From NCBI GenBank assembly GCA_029861675.1, contig JAOTYV010000277.1:1-6202 (forward strand): a stretch of DNA of 6,202 nt. The letters are read 5' to 3'. The translations under genes were made by a program, and so were the position numbers. The notes below the pieces were generated by a model. That model saw nothing but the letters and a program-made list of their open reading frames with translations. It was not told where the DNA came from and did not search any database. Positions 1 through 4,511 of this stretch are shown here, piece after piece; position 1 is the first letter of the stretch; each line of letters begins with the position of its first letter. This DNA comes from Alphaproteobacteria bacterium (GTDB taxonomy: Bacteria > Pseudomonadota > Alphaproteobacteria > UBA8366).

Positions 1-2
1 AG

Positions 3-281
3 GCGGTCGTCGTTGAATTGAGGAAAACGGCGAAGGCCGGGATAATTCGCGATTTGCTGACGGTGATCGATAACCAGGATGATTTGTCCGCGGACCTTAC
101 GCGCTACCAATTTGCGGTGTCGGAGTACGTGTCGACATTGCTGCAGTTGCAACGGCTGGAGTACGAGCGCGTGAATCGGAAGAATTTGGCGCGGGAATTC
201 GGTGCGCAGATCTCGTCCCTGGTGTCGGGTGTTGTGGCGACGGTGGCCGTCTTGGTGACCGTCCTGGTAAAACTGTTCTGA
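3..281 (+). CDS. C-terminal part of an unrecognised protein with a terminal membrane anchor (5' end outside window)
   Basis: The reading frame is open from the left edge of the window. The first possible start inside it, a TTG at 18, has no well-placed ribosome binding site, so I treat this as the 3' part of a longer gene. About 92 residues are visible. The first two thirds are charged and probably helical, with segments such as LLQLQRLEYERVNRKNLARE that could form a coiled coil. The last 20 or so residues (SGVVATVAVLVTVLVKLF) are a single hydrophobic segment ending at the stop codon, as in a tail-anchored protein or the last helix of a membrane protein. The stop lies 9 bases before the next gene, which also encodes a membrane protein, so the two are probably co-transcribed. 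I do not recognise the family and assign no function. Coding is likely because the frame is uninterrupted and has third-position GC bias. Confidence 0.6.
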   Translation, partial: AVVVELRKTAKAGIIRDLLTVIDNQDDLSADLTRYQFAVSEYVSTLLQLQRLEYERVNRKNLAREFGAQISSLVSGVVATVAVLVTVLVKLF

Positions 282-290
282 GCGGGTTGA

Positions 291-836
291 ATGGCGGACG
301 CGACCGACACCGACAAGACCTCGAAGGCGAAGAAAAAGGCCGGCTCGGTCCTGTTCTGGATCCTTGGCGCCGGCGCCCTGTTCGCCTTTTACGAAAGCTT
401 TGCCCTGCTGGCGATCGGGATGGTGCCGACCGTGGTCGCCGTGATGATCGACGGCACCCGCAACAGGAACGCCGCGCGCACGGTCGCCTACATCAATTTC
501 GCGGGCTGCCTGCCCTGGCTGATGGATTATTGGCTGGCCGGCGGCGGCATCGAACGTGTGCTGAACATCGTCAGCGATCCCTATGCGCTTCTGATCATGT
601 ATACCGCGGCGGCGGTCGGTTGGGTGCTGTATTTCGCGCTCCGCCCGGTGGTCTCCGCCTATCTCGGCGTTTCCGCCGAGATCAAGGAAGTGCAGCTAAA
701 ACACCGGCAATCGCAAATCGTCGATGTGTGGGGCGCGCCGGTTCGCGAAGACGCGGAGGCCAGCGACCTGCTCGATCAGGCGCCGGGGACGGATAGGGGA
801 ACAGCGCCCGCACCCGCGGCACAAGCCGCGGACTAA
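291..836 (+). CDS. Multi-pass inner-membrane protein of unknown function
   Basis: This 181-residue protein starts with ATG 9 bases after the preceding stop; the ribosome binding site is weak (GCGGG). A short Lys/Asp/Thr-rich cytoplasmic N-terminus (1-17) precedes hydrophobic stretches at roughly 18-52 (possibly two helices), 64-83 and 96-125, giving three or four membrane spans. The C-terminal tail (126-181) is soluble: charged up to the motif IVDVWGAPV, then low-complexity Ala/Pro. A tail of this kind suggests a membrane protein with a cytoplasmic interaction segment, but that is inference. An overlapping 169-residue frame (287-796) is Arg-rich, as expected of a shifted shadow of GC-rich coding DNA. 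The gene converges on rpoH with 58 bases between the stops, and I see no clear intrinsic terminator there. I do not recognise the family; that it is a real membrane protein is fairly secure. Confidence 0.8.
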   Translation: MADATDTDKTSKAKKKAGSVLFWILGAGALFAFYESFALLAIGMVPTVVAVMIDGTRNRNAARTVAYINFAGCLPWLMDYWLAGGGIERVLNIVSDPYALLIMYTAAAVGWVLYFALRPVVSAYLGVSAEIKEVQLKHRQSQIVDVWGAPVREDAEASDLLDQAPGTDRGTAPAPAAQAAD

Positions 837-894
837 GGGTGCATCGATCCGGATTTATTGAGGCGGGTGATGGGGCCCGTGTACCAAACGGCGC

Positions 895-1785
895 CTAACC
901 GGCGGGCGCCATCTGCGCTTCCAGTGCCGCCGTGCGCATCGCTTTCTGCAGCTTTTCGAAGGCGCGGACCTCGATCTGGCGGACCCGCTCGCGGCTTATC
1001 TTGTAGACCTTGCTGAGGTCCTCCAGCGTCGCGGTTTCCTCCGACAGCCGGCGTTCGGTCAGGATGTGGCGCTCGCGGTCGTTGAGCACGCTCATGGCGT
1101 CGCGCAGCATGGCCCGGCGCTTGGTCAGCTCGTCGGCTTCGGCGATCATGATTTCCTGGCTGTCGGTTTCGTCTTCCAGCCAATCCTGCCATTCGCCGTC
1201 GCCATCCATGCGGACCGGCGCGTTCAATGAATTGTCGGGCGCGCTCATCCGCCGGTTCATGGACACCACGTCCTTTTCCGGCACGCTGAGCTCGGTTGCG
1301 ATTTTCGCCACGGTTTCCGGGGCCAGATCGCCTTCCTCGAACGCCTGCAGCCGGCCTTTCAGCTTACGCAGGTTGAAGAACAGCTTCTTCTGCGCCGCCG
1401 TGGTGCCGATTTTCACCAGCGACCACGAATGCAGGATGTATTCCTGGATCGAGGCGCGGATCCACCACATCGCATAGGTCGCGAGGCGGAAGCCGCGTTC
1501 CGGGTCGAACCGTTTGACCGCCTGCATCAGGCCGACATTGCCTTCGGAAATCAGGTCGCTCAGCGGCAATCCATAGCCGCGGTAACCCATCGCGATTTTC
1601 GCAACAAGGCGCAGGTGACTGGTCACCATCTTGTGCGCCGCCTTGGTGTCGTCGCGCTCGCGCCAGCTCTTGGCGAGCATGTACTCTTCGCCCTTTTCGA
1701 GCATCGGGAATTTGCGGATATCCTGCAAATAGCGTTGCAGGTTACCCTCGGGGCTGATCACCAGACTGGGAAGGCTCGTCGCCAT
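895..1785 (-). CDS. rpoH: RNA polymerase heat-shock sigma factor RpoH (sigma-32)
   Basis: This gene encodes a 296-residue group 3 sigma-70-family factor that directs RNA polymerase to heat-shock promoters for chaperones and proteases. Region 2 is clear: DLISEGNVGLMQAVKRFDP (77-95) for core binding and LATYAMWWIRASIQEYIL (101-118) for -10 recognition and melting. The RpoH box QKKLFFNLR (132-140) separates RpoH from the housekeeping sigma and is linked to core binding and DnaK/FtsH-dependent turnover. The C-terminal helix-turn-helix of region 4.2, around TLEDLSKVYKISRERVRQIE (253-272), reads the -35. Length is normal for the family. I chose the ATG at 1785 over the in-frame TTG one codon upstream because GGAGA lies 7 bases before the ATG but only 4 before the TTG. 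Directly upstream are a sigma70-like promoter and a CIRCE operator, so transcription is probably repressed by HrcA as well as subject to the usual post-translational control. Rhizobia and relatives often carry several rpoH copies; this window cannot show whether others exist. Confidence 0.97.
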   Translation of the reverse strand: MATSLPSLVISPEGNLQRYLQDIRKFPMLEKGEEYMLAKSWRERDDTKAAHKMVTSHLRLVAKIAMGYRGYGLPLSDLISEGNVGLMQAVKRFDPERGFRLATYAMWWIRASIQEYILHSWSLVKIGTTAAQKKLFFNLRKLKGRLQAFEEGDLAPETVAKIATELSVPEKDVVSMNRRMSAPDNSLNAPVRMDGDGEWQDWLEDETDSQEIMIAEADELTKRRAMLRDAMSVLNDRERHILTERRLSEETATLEDLSKVYKISRERVRQIEVRAFEKLQKAMRTAALEAQMAPAG

Positions 1786-1790
1786 CAAGA

Positions 1791-1799
1791 AATCTCCAT
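1791..1799 (-). promoter_or_regulatory. rpoH ribosome binding site (decides the start codon)
   Basis: On the minus strand AATGGAGATT contains GGAGA, 7 bases before the ATG at 1785. The alternative TTG start at 1788 would be only 4 bases away, so the ATG is preferred. Confidence 0.75.
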
Positions 1800-1811
1800 T
1801 GTTTCAGTGAA

Positions 1812-1838
1812 TTAGCACTCTCCCCAATTGAGTGCTAT
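1812..1838. promoter_or_regulatory. CIRCE operator (HrcA binding site) upstream of rpoH
   Basis: The plus strand reads TTAGCACTC, then nine bases, then GAGTGCTAT. The CIRCE consensus is TTAGCACTC-N9-GAGTGCTAA, so the arms match at 17 of 18 positions and the spacer is exactly 9. CIRCE is bound as an inverted repeat by the heat-shock repressor HrcA, whose activity depends on GroEL in well-studied systems. Here it overlaps the last bases of the proposed rpoH -10 box and the expected transcription start, an ideal place for repression. If transcribed, the same repeat could also form a hairpin at the 5' end of the rpoH leader. It lies in the 122-base gap between rluD and rpoH, and rpoH is the only gene it can plausibly control. 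HrcA itself is not in this window. Confidence 0.92.
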
Positions 1839-1864
1839 AATAACACAACGTTCAATAAAGTCAA
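1837..1864 (-). promoter_or_regulatory. rpoH promoter, sigma70-type
   Basis: On the minus strand a -35 box TTGACT (1864-1859) and a -10 box TATTAT (1842-1837) are separated by 16 bases. Each box matches the housekeeping consensus at 5 of 6 positions. The start is predicted near 1830, giving a leader of about 45 bases. The surroundings are notably A/T-rich compared with the flanking genes. The -10 shares its last two bases with the CIRCE arm. I see no additional RpoH-type promoter. Confidence 0.75.
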
Positions 1865-1907
1865 TGTTTTTACGATCTCTGGCGTATTTCAGATCACTCC
1901 GTGCAAA

Positions 1908-2885
1908 CTAAATCGCCTCCAGGACGTCCAGAAGGCGTTGCATATCACTTGGTAAGGGACTGGAAAATTTCAACCGCTCGCCCGATACGGGATGTTCAAA
2001 CCCGATAACGACGGCGTGAAGCGCCTGGCGCGAAAATGCCGCGACCGCGGCGGCGGCTTCCGCGCCGAGACCGCGTACCCGGCCACCGCCGGCGCGGCCG
2101 TAAACCGGATCGCCGATCAGCGGATGGCCGATATGGGCGAGGTGCACGCGGATTTGATGGGTCCGGCCGGTGGCGAGCTTGCAGCGCACCACCGCGGCGT
2201 GGGTGCCGAAGCCGCGTTCGGTCGCGTAGCGGGTCAACGCCGTCTTGCCGCGTTTTTCGCCGACCACCGCCATCTTCTTCCGGTGATGCGGGTGGCGGCC
2301 GATATTGCCCTCGATCTCGCCGGCCGGCGGCATTGGCAGGCCCCAGACCACGGCGCAGTAATTCCGGTCGATGCTGCGTTCGGCGAATTGCCGCGCCAGC
2401 ACCTGGTGGGCATGGTCGTTCTTGGCGACCACGATCAACCCGCTGGTATCCTTGTCCAGCCGGTGCACGATGCCCGGCCGCTTGACGCCGCCGATGCCGG
2501 ACAGGCTGCCGCCGCAATGGGCGAGCAGGGCGTTGACCAGCGTTTCGTCCGGCCGCCCGGGACCGGGGTGGACCACCAGCCCGGCCGGCTTGTCGATCAC
2601 CAGCAGGTCGGCGTCTTCATGCACCACGGTCAGGTCCATGGATTGCGGAATGAGCGGCATTTCGCGGCTCGCGGGAATCGTCACGTCGAATTGCTGGGCG
2701 GGTTTGACCCGGTATGAGGGGTCCGTTATCGTCGCGCCGCCGCTGGCGACGTGGCTGTCCTGGATCAATCGTTTGATCCGGCTGCGCGACAGATCGGCAA
2801 GCGCGCCGGCAAGAAAGCGGTCGAGCCGGACACCCGCATCTTCCGGCGTCGCCCGGGGGGAACGGCGGTCGGGGGTATCGGTCAT
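1908..2885 (-). CDS. rluD: 23S rRNA pseudouridine synthase, RluD type (RluA family)
   Basis: The enzyme isomerises specific uridines to pseudouridine in large-subunit rRNA; RluD acts on helix 69, at positions 1911, 1915 and 1917 in E. coli numbering, during ribosome assembly. From the ATG at 2885 the protein has 325 residues, close to the usual RluD length. An S4-like RNA-binding domain occupies about 18-65 (VRLDRFLAG and SRSRIKRLIQ). The catalytic domain follows: LLVIDKPAGLVVHPGPG (94-110), HRLDKDTSG (141-149) with the expected catalytic Asp144, and the conserved RTHQIRVHL (241-249). A C-terminal FEHPVSGERLKFSSPLP is typical. The frame continues to a TTG at 2930, but that would overlap the divergent gene and has no ribosome binding site, so I prefer the ATG. 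rluD is 122 bases upstream of rpoH on the same strand, an arrangement I recall from other alphaproteobacteria. Its own promoter must lie in or near the 39-base divergent gap. RluA-family paralogues are similar, so the exact target is inferred. Confidence 0.93.
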   Translation of the reverse strand: MTDTPDRRSPRATPEDAGVRLDRFLAGALADLSRSRIKRLIQDSHVASGGATITDPSYRVKPAQQFDVTIPASREMPLIPQSMDLTVVHEDADLLVIDKPAGLVVHPGPGRPDETLVNALLAHCGGSLSGIGGVKRPGIVHRLDKDTSGLIVVAKNDHAHQVLARQFAERSIDRNYCAVVWGLPMPPAGEIEGNIGRHPHHRKKMAVVGEKRGKTALTRYATERGFGTHAAVVRCKLATGRTHQIRVHLAHIGHPLIGDPVYGRAGGGRVRGLGAEAAAAVAAFSRQALHAVVIGFEHPVSGERLKFSSPLPSDMQRLLDVLEAI

Positions 2886-2924
2886 CGGCGAGACCGCAAA
2901 AACGGGGACGGCAAGGCGGGGGTC

Positions 2925-3221
2925 ATGCAAGCGTTAAAGGTCGTTGTCATCGGGATGGGCGTGCTGATCGTCATCGGCATGGGGCTGCTCGCGTATGGCG
3001 TGACCGCCGGGTTCGGGTCGCTCGGCGAGCGCGCTTCTGCCAAGGGCTTCGGCACGGTGCGGGCGCGGCTGCCCGCCGGGGCGACCATCGTCGAAAGCAC
3101 CCATGACGGCGACCGGTTGTCGGTCCGCCTCAGTCTGCCGGACGGCGGCGCGCGCATCATGATCTTTCACCTTGGCGACGGCCGCCAGATCGGCACCATT
3201 GAACTCGAATCCGGCCGCTAG
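2925..3221 (+). CDS. Small membrane-anchored protein next to rluD, possibly DUF6476-like
   Basis: The protein has 98 residues from the ATG at 2925, which is preceded by a purine-rich stretch (AAGGCGGGG) that can serve as ribosome binding site. The frame remains open upstream to 2751, but that part is antisense to the rluD N-terminus, so the internal ATG is chosen. Residues 4-26 (LKVVVIGMGVLIVIGMGLLAYG) form one membrane segment. The rest is a small periplasmic domain, apparently beta-rich, with the pattern RLPAGATIVE, DRLSVRLSLPDGGARIMIFHLGDGRQIGTIEL. I recall small alphaproteobacterial proteins of this architecture beside rluD and rpoH, annotated as a domain of unknown function (DUF6476); that label is from memory and unverified. 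The function is unknown. The gene diverges from rluD with 39 bases between starts, so their promoters must overlap or extend into each other's coding region. Confidence 0.8.
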   Translation: MQALKVVVIGMGVLIVIGMGLLAYGVTAGFGSLGERASAKGFGTVRARLPAGATIVESTHDGDRLSVRLSLPDGGARIMIFHLGDGRQIGTIELESGR

Positions 3222-3235
3222 AGAGCAAATCCCGA

Positions 3236-3254
3236 GCGAACCGAAACGGTTCGC
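3236..3254. terminator. Hairpin between convergent genes, possible terminator
   Basis: GCGAACCG and CGGTTCGC form a perfect 8-bp stem around an AAA loop, 14 bases after the stop of the 98-residue membrane protein. There is no T-run straight after it on the plus strand, so it is not a textbook intrinsic terminator. It lies between two convergent genes and could block readthrough or protect a 3' end in either direction. Confidence 0.45.
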
Positions 3255-3374
3255 GACGACGTGTTTGCGTAAAATCAAAAAGAGTGACCATTTCACTTGA
3301 GTCAATTAATACCAGCAATGGTCTAACGGCCGGCCTCAATCCGAACACACCCACGGCTCGCGCGCCATGCGTCG

Positions 3375-3390
3375 CGGCGGCCGTCCGCCG
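3375..3390. terminator. GC-rich hairpin just after the acidic-protein stop codon, possible terminator
   Basis: CGGCGG and CCGCCG pair around a 4-base loop, one base beyond the stop codon of the minus-strand acidic protein gene. The stem is only 6 bp, though all G-C, and no T-run follows on the minus strand. It may be chance in GC-rich DNA; the placement is the main argument. Confidence 0.25.
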
Positions 3391-3391
3391 A

Positions 3392-3931
3392 TTACCCGTC
3401 GGGCGCGGTCCGTTCCGCCGCCATGGCGAGCGCCTCGTCGATGCCGTGCAGGGCCGTCGCGGCCTCGTCCGGATCCACGTCCTTGATCGTGTTCGCGTCG
3501 GCGTCATAGATCGTCGTCAGCAGCTGCCGCGCCTGCGCGACCGATTCCGCGGCCCCGTCCAGCGCGCTGCGGGCCGCCGCGATCTCGTCTTCCAGCTCGG
3601 CGAGGCGGTCGTCGTCTTCATCGTCGTCATCCCAGACCGCCGCGACGGGGGCGTCATCATCTTCGTCGTCACCGTCACCGTCATCATCACCGTCACCGGC
3701 ATCGGCATCAGGCTCGCTCCGGGCCGCCGGGGCCGCGCCGCTTGGGGCCGCGCCACCCGGGGCCACGCCCAGCCGGCGGGCGAGACCCAGCACGTAATCC
3801 TCATCCATCTTGTCGAGCGGGCCGCGCTCGACCTCCTCCAGATACTCCCGCAGCTCTTCCTCGGTCTCGGGCAGCAGGTCGCTCTTGGCCAGCAGGGTCT
3901 TGATCAGGCTCTTGGTGTCGGTCGCGCTCAT
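3392..3931 (-). CDS. Highly acidic protein with Asp-rich low-complexity tracts, unknown function
   Basis: I use the ATG at 3931, giving 179 residues. The frame runs upstream to 4048, but those 39 codons are Arg/Ala-rich and do not look like the rest of the protein; the ribosome binding site at 3931 is weak. Residues 1-57 are a compact helical segment (TDTKSLIKTLLAKSDLLPETEEELREYLEEVE, then MDEDYVLGLARRLGV). An Ala/Pro/Gly linker (58-72) follows, then two Asp-rich tracts at about 76-93 and 101-108 (DDDDEDDD). A helical, coiled-coil-like part (109-145, RLAELEDEIAAARSALDGAAESVAQARQLL) and a C-terminal acidic helix end the protein. No catalytic motif, signal peptide or membrane segment is visible. 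The strongly negative tracts could bind metal ions or basic partners, but that is conjecture. I do not recognise the family. A long antisense frame (3284-4249) is a shadow. Confidence 0.75.
   Translation of the reverse strand: MSATDTKSLIKTLLAKSDLLPETEEELREYLEEVERGPLDKMDEDYVLGLARRLGVAPGGAAPSGAAPAARSEPDADAGDGDDDGDGDDEDDDAPVAAVWDDDDEDDDRLAELEDEIAAARSALDGAAESVAQARQLLTTIYDADANTIKDVDPDEAATALHGIDEALAMAAERTAPDG
3608..3706 (-). repeat. Trinucleotide-like low-complexity DNA encoding Asp/Gly/Glu tracts
   Basis: On the plus strand this stretch is dominated by GTC, ATC and ACC triplets, read on the minus strand as GAC, GAT and GGT codons for Asp and Gly with a few Glu. It encodes the two acidic tracts of the overlapping gene. 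Such runs are prone to slippage; gains or losses of whole triplets would change tract length without breaking the frame. Confidence 0.7.
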
Positions 3932-4081
3932 GAATTTCGGCTCGGCATTTGTTCGTCGGGATCGCGCGCCGGCGGCGGCCACCGGACCGGCGGCGCAAAG
4001 CGGGTAGCGCATCGCGGCGCACGATATCCCGGACCGCCGCCGAGGCAAAGCGCCTTATTTTATCGCAGGGCTGCAAAGCCA

Positions 4082-4110
4082 TTGCCTGGGGCCGGGCCAT
4101 CGGCTATGAG
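4082..4110 (+). promoter_or_regulatory. Candidate promoter of the tRNA-Glu gene
   Basis: TTGCCT (4082-4087) and TATGAG (4105-4110) are 17 bases apart; each matches the sigma70 consensus at 4 of 6 positions. The predicted start, near 4117, is followed by GC-rich DNA as at stringently controlled stable-RNA promoters. It would leave a leader of about 14 bases before the mature tRNA. The match is weak and the call rests largely on position. Confidence 0.35.
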
Positions 4111-4130
4111 TCGCCCGACGCCCAGGCCAC

Positions 4131-4206
4131 GTCCCCTTCGTCTAGTGGCCCAGGACGCCGGCCTCTCACGCCGGAAACAGGGGTTCGACTCCCCTAGGGG
4201 ACGCCA
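4131..4206 (+). tRNA. tRNA-Glu, anticodon CUC, with encoded CCA
   Basis: The 76-base gene folds as a complete cloverleaf. The acceptor arms are GTCCCCT and AGGGGAC, seven pairs, followed by G73 and an encoded CCA. The D arm (GTCT with AGGAC) has loop AGTGGCCC. The anticodon stem CCGGC/GCCGG encloses loop CTCTCAC, in which T33 precedes anticodon CTC. The T arm is AGGGG/CCCCT around TTCGACT. The CUC anticodon decodes GAG and assigns the tRNA to glutamate. It appears to be a single-gene unit. A change in sequence character begins directly after it, which makes it a possible integration site, although no duplicated 3' end of the tRNA is seen in this window. Confidence 0.97.
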
Positions 4207-4241
4207 AGGTTTTCAGTGCATTATCAAGAAACACCAAAAAT

Positions 4242-4263
4242 TTAGGTAATAATTAGGTAATAA
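4242..4263 (+). repeat. Perfect 11-bp tandem repeat, two units
   Basis: TTAGGTAATAA occurs twice head to tail (4242-4252 and 4253-4263) in an A/T-rich patch 35 bases downstream of the tRNA-Glu gene. Short direct repeats beside a tRNA 3' end resemble integrase arm-type sites, but there is no integrase gene in view, so the function is unknown. Confidence 0.85.
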
Positions 4264-4346
4264 GTGGGGCGGGAATGCCCGTTTCGGACCCCCGGGAGCC
4301 CCCCTCGGCCTTCGCGTGGTCACGCTATTTCCACGCTCTCTAACCC

Positions 4347-4386
4347 AGCCCAAAAACTCGCCTCTCTAGCGGAGCCCAAAAACTCG
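4347..4386 (+). repeat. Pair of perfect 14-bp direct repeats
   Basis: AGCCCAAAAACTCG occurs at 4347-4360 and again at 4373-4386, with 12 bases between the copies (26-base period). It is immediately upstream of the dispersed repeat and may belong to the same element. No third copy is seen in the window. Confidence 0.85.
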
Positions 4387-4429
4387 GGAGTCCGCTTTCG
4401 CACGGATTATGTCCGGTCTACACCCAGGT

Positions 4430-4483
4430 GCGGACATTCCAGACGCCGCACGCGACTTCCGGTTATGACCCAACCCGGACATT
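4430..4483 (+). repeat. Dispersed repeat, copy A
   Basis: This 54-base core begins GCGGACATTCCAG, contains CGACTTCCGGTT and ends CGGACATT. It matches copy B at 5639-5692 at about 45 of 54 positions, without gaps and in the same orientation. A shorter inverted ATGTCCG (4409-4415) pairs with CGGACAT (4431-4437). Read on the minus strand it gives the peptide pattern MSxxGxNRKSxxxxGMSAP. I recall this kind of MSA..G...MSA peptide as a common spurious ORF product of intergenic repeats in alphaproteobacteria. I therefore call it a repeat, not a gene. It ends 28 bases beyond the 3' end of the lipoprotein gene. Confidence 0.75.
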
Positions 4484-4511
4484 CGGCCCTGATGGACTTC
4501 CCCAGCCGCCG

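Larger units (their letters stand above)
4207..4511. other. Gene-free, repeat-bearing stretch between tRNA-Glu and the lipoprotein gene
   Basis: These 305 bases contain no convincing gene. They begin with an A/T-rich patch (4207-4263) ending in an 11-bp tandem repeat. A GC-rich part with a small hairpin (CGGG-AATG-CCCG, 4270-4281) follows, then a pair of 14-bp direct repeats and the first copy of the dispersed repeat. A plus-strand frame at 4264-4596 and a minus-strand one at 4366-4569 have compositions expected of noncoding repeats; I do not call them. No integrase remnant is recognised. Confidence 0.6.

Noticed and set aside
837..894. Intrinsic terminator between the convergent membrane-protein gene and rpoH
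   Set aside because: Only short GC palindromes are present; no stable stem followed by a T-run on either strand.
1992..2717. Long plus-strand open frame (241 codons) antisense to rluD
   Set aside because: It lies wholly opposite a well-conserved pseudouridine synthase and has the His/Ala/Gly/Asp-rich composition of an antisense frame in GC-rich DNA.
2886..2930. TTG start extending rluD by 15 codons
   Set aside because: It lacks a ribosome binding site, overlaps the divergent gene start, and adds residues not expected before the S4 domain.
3932..4048. Upstream extension of the acidic protein by 39 codons
   Set aside because: The added residues are Arg/Ala-rich and unlike the acidic helical N-terminus that follows the ATG at 3931.
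4180..4206. tRNA 3' end as a completed attL/attR pair of an integrated island
   Set aside because: No second copy of the T-arm and acceptor sequence was found in the window and no integrase is present. Kept only as a boundary hypothesis.
3284..4249. 321-codon plus-strand frame across the acidic gene and the tRNA
   Set aside because: It runs antisense to the acidic protein gene and straight through the tRNA-Glu gene. Its Arg/Val-rich composition is the mirror of Asp-rich codons.
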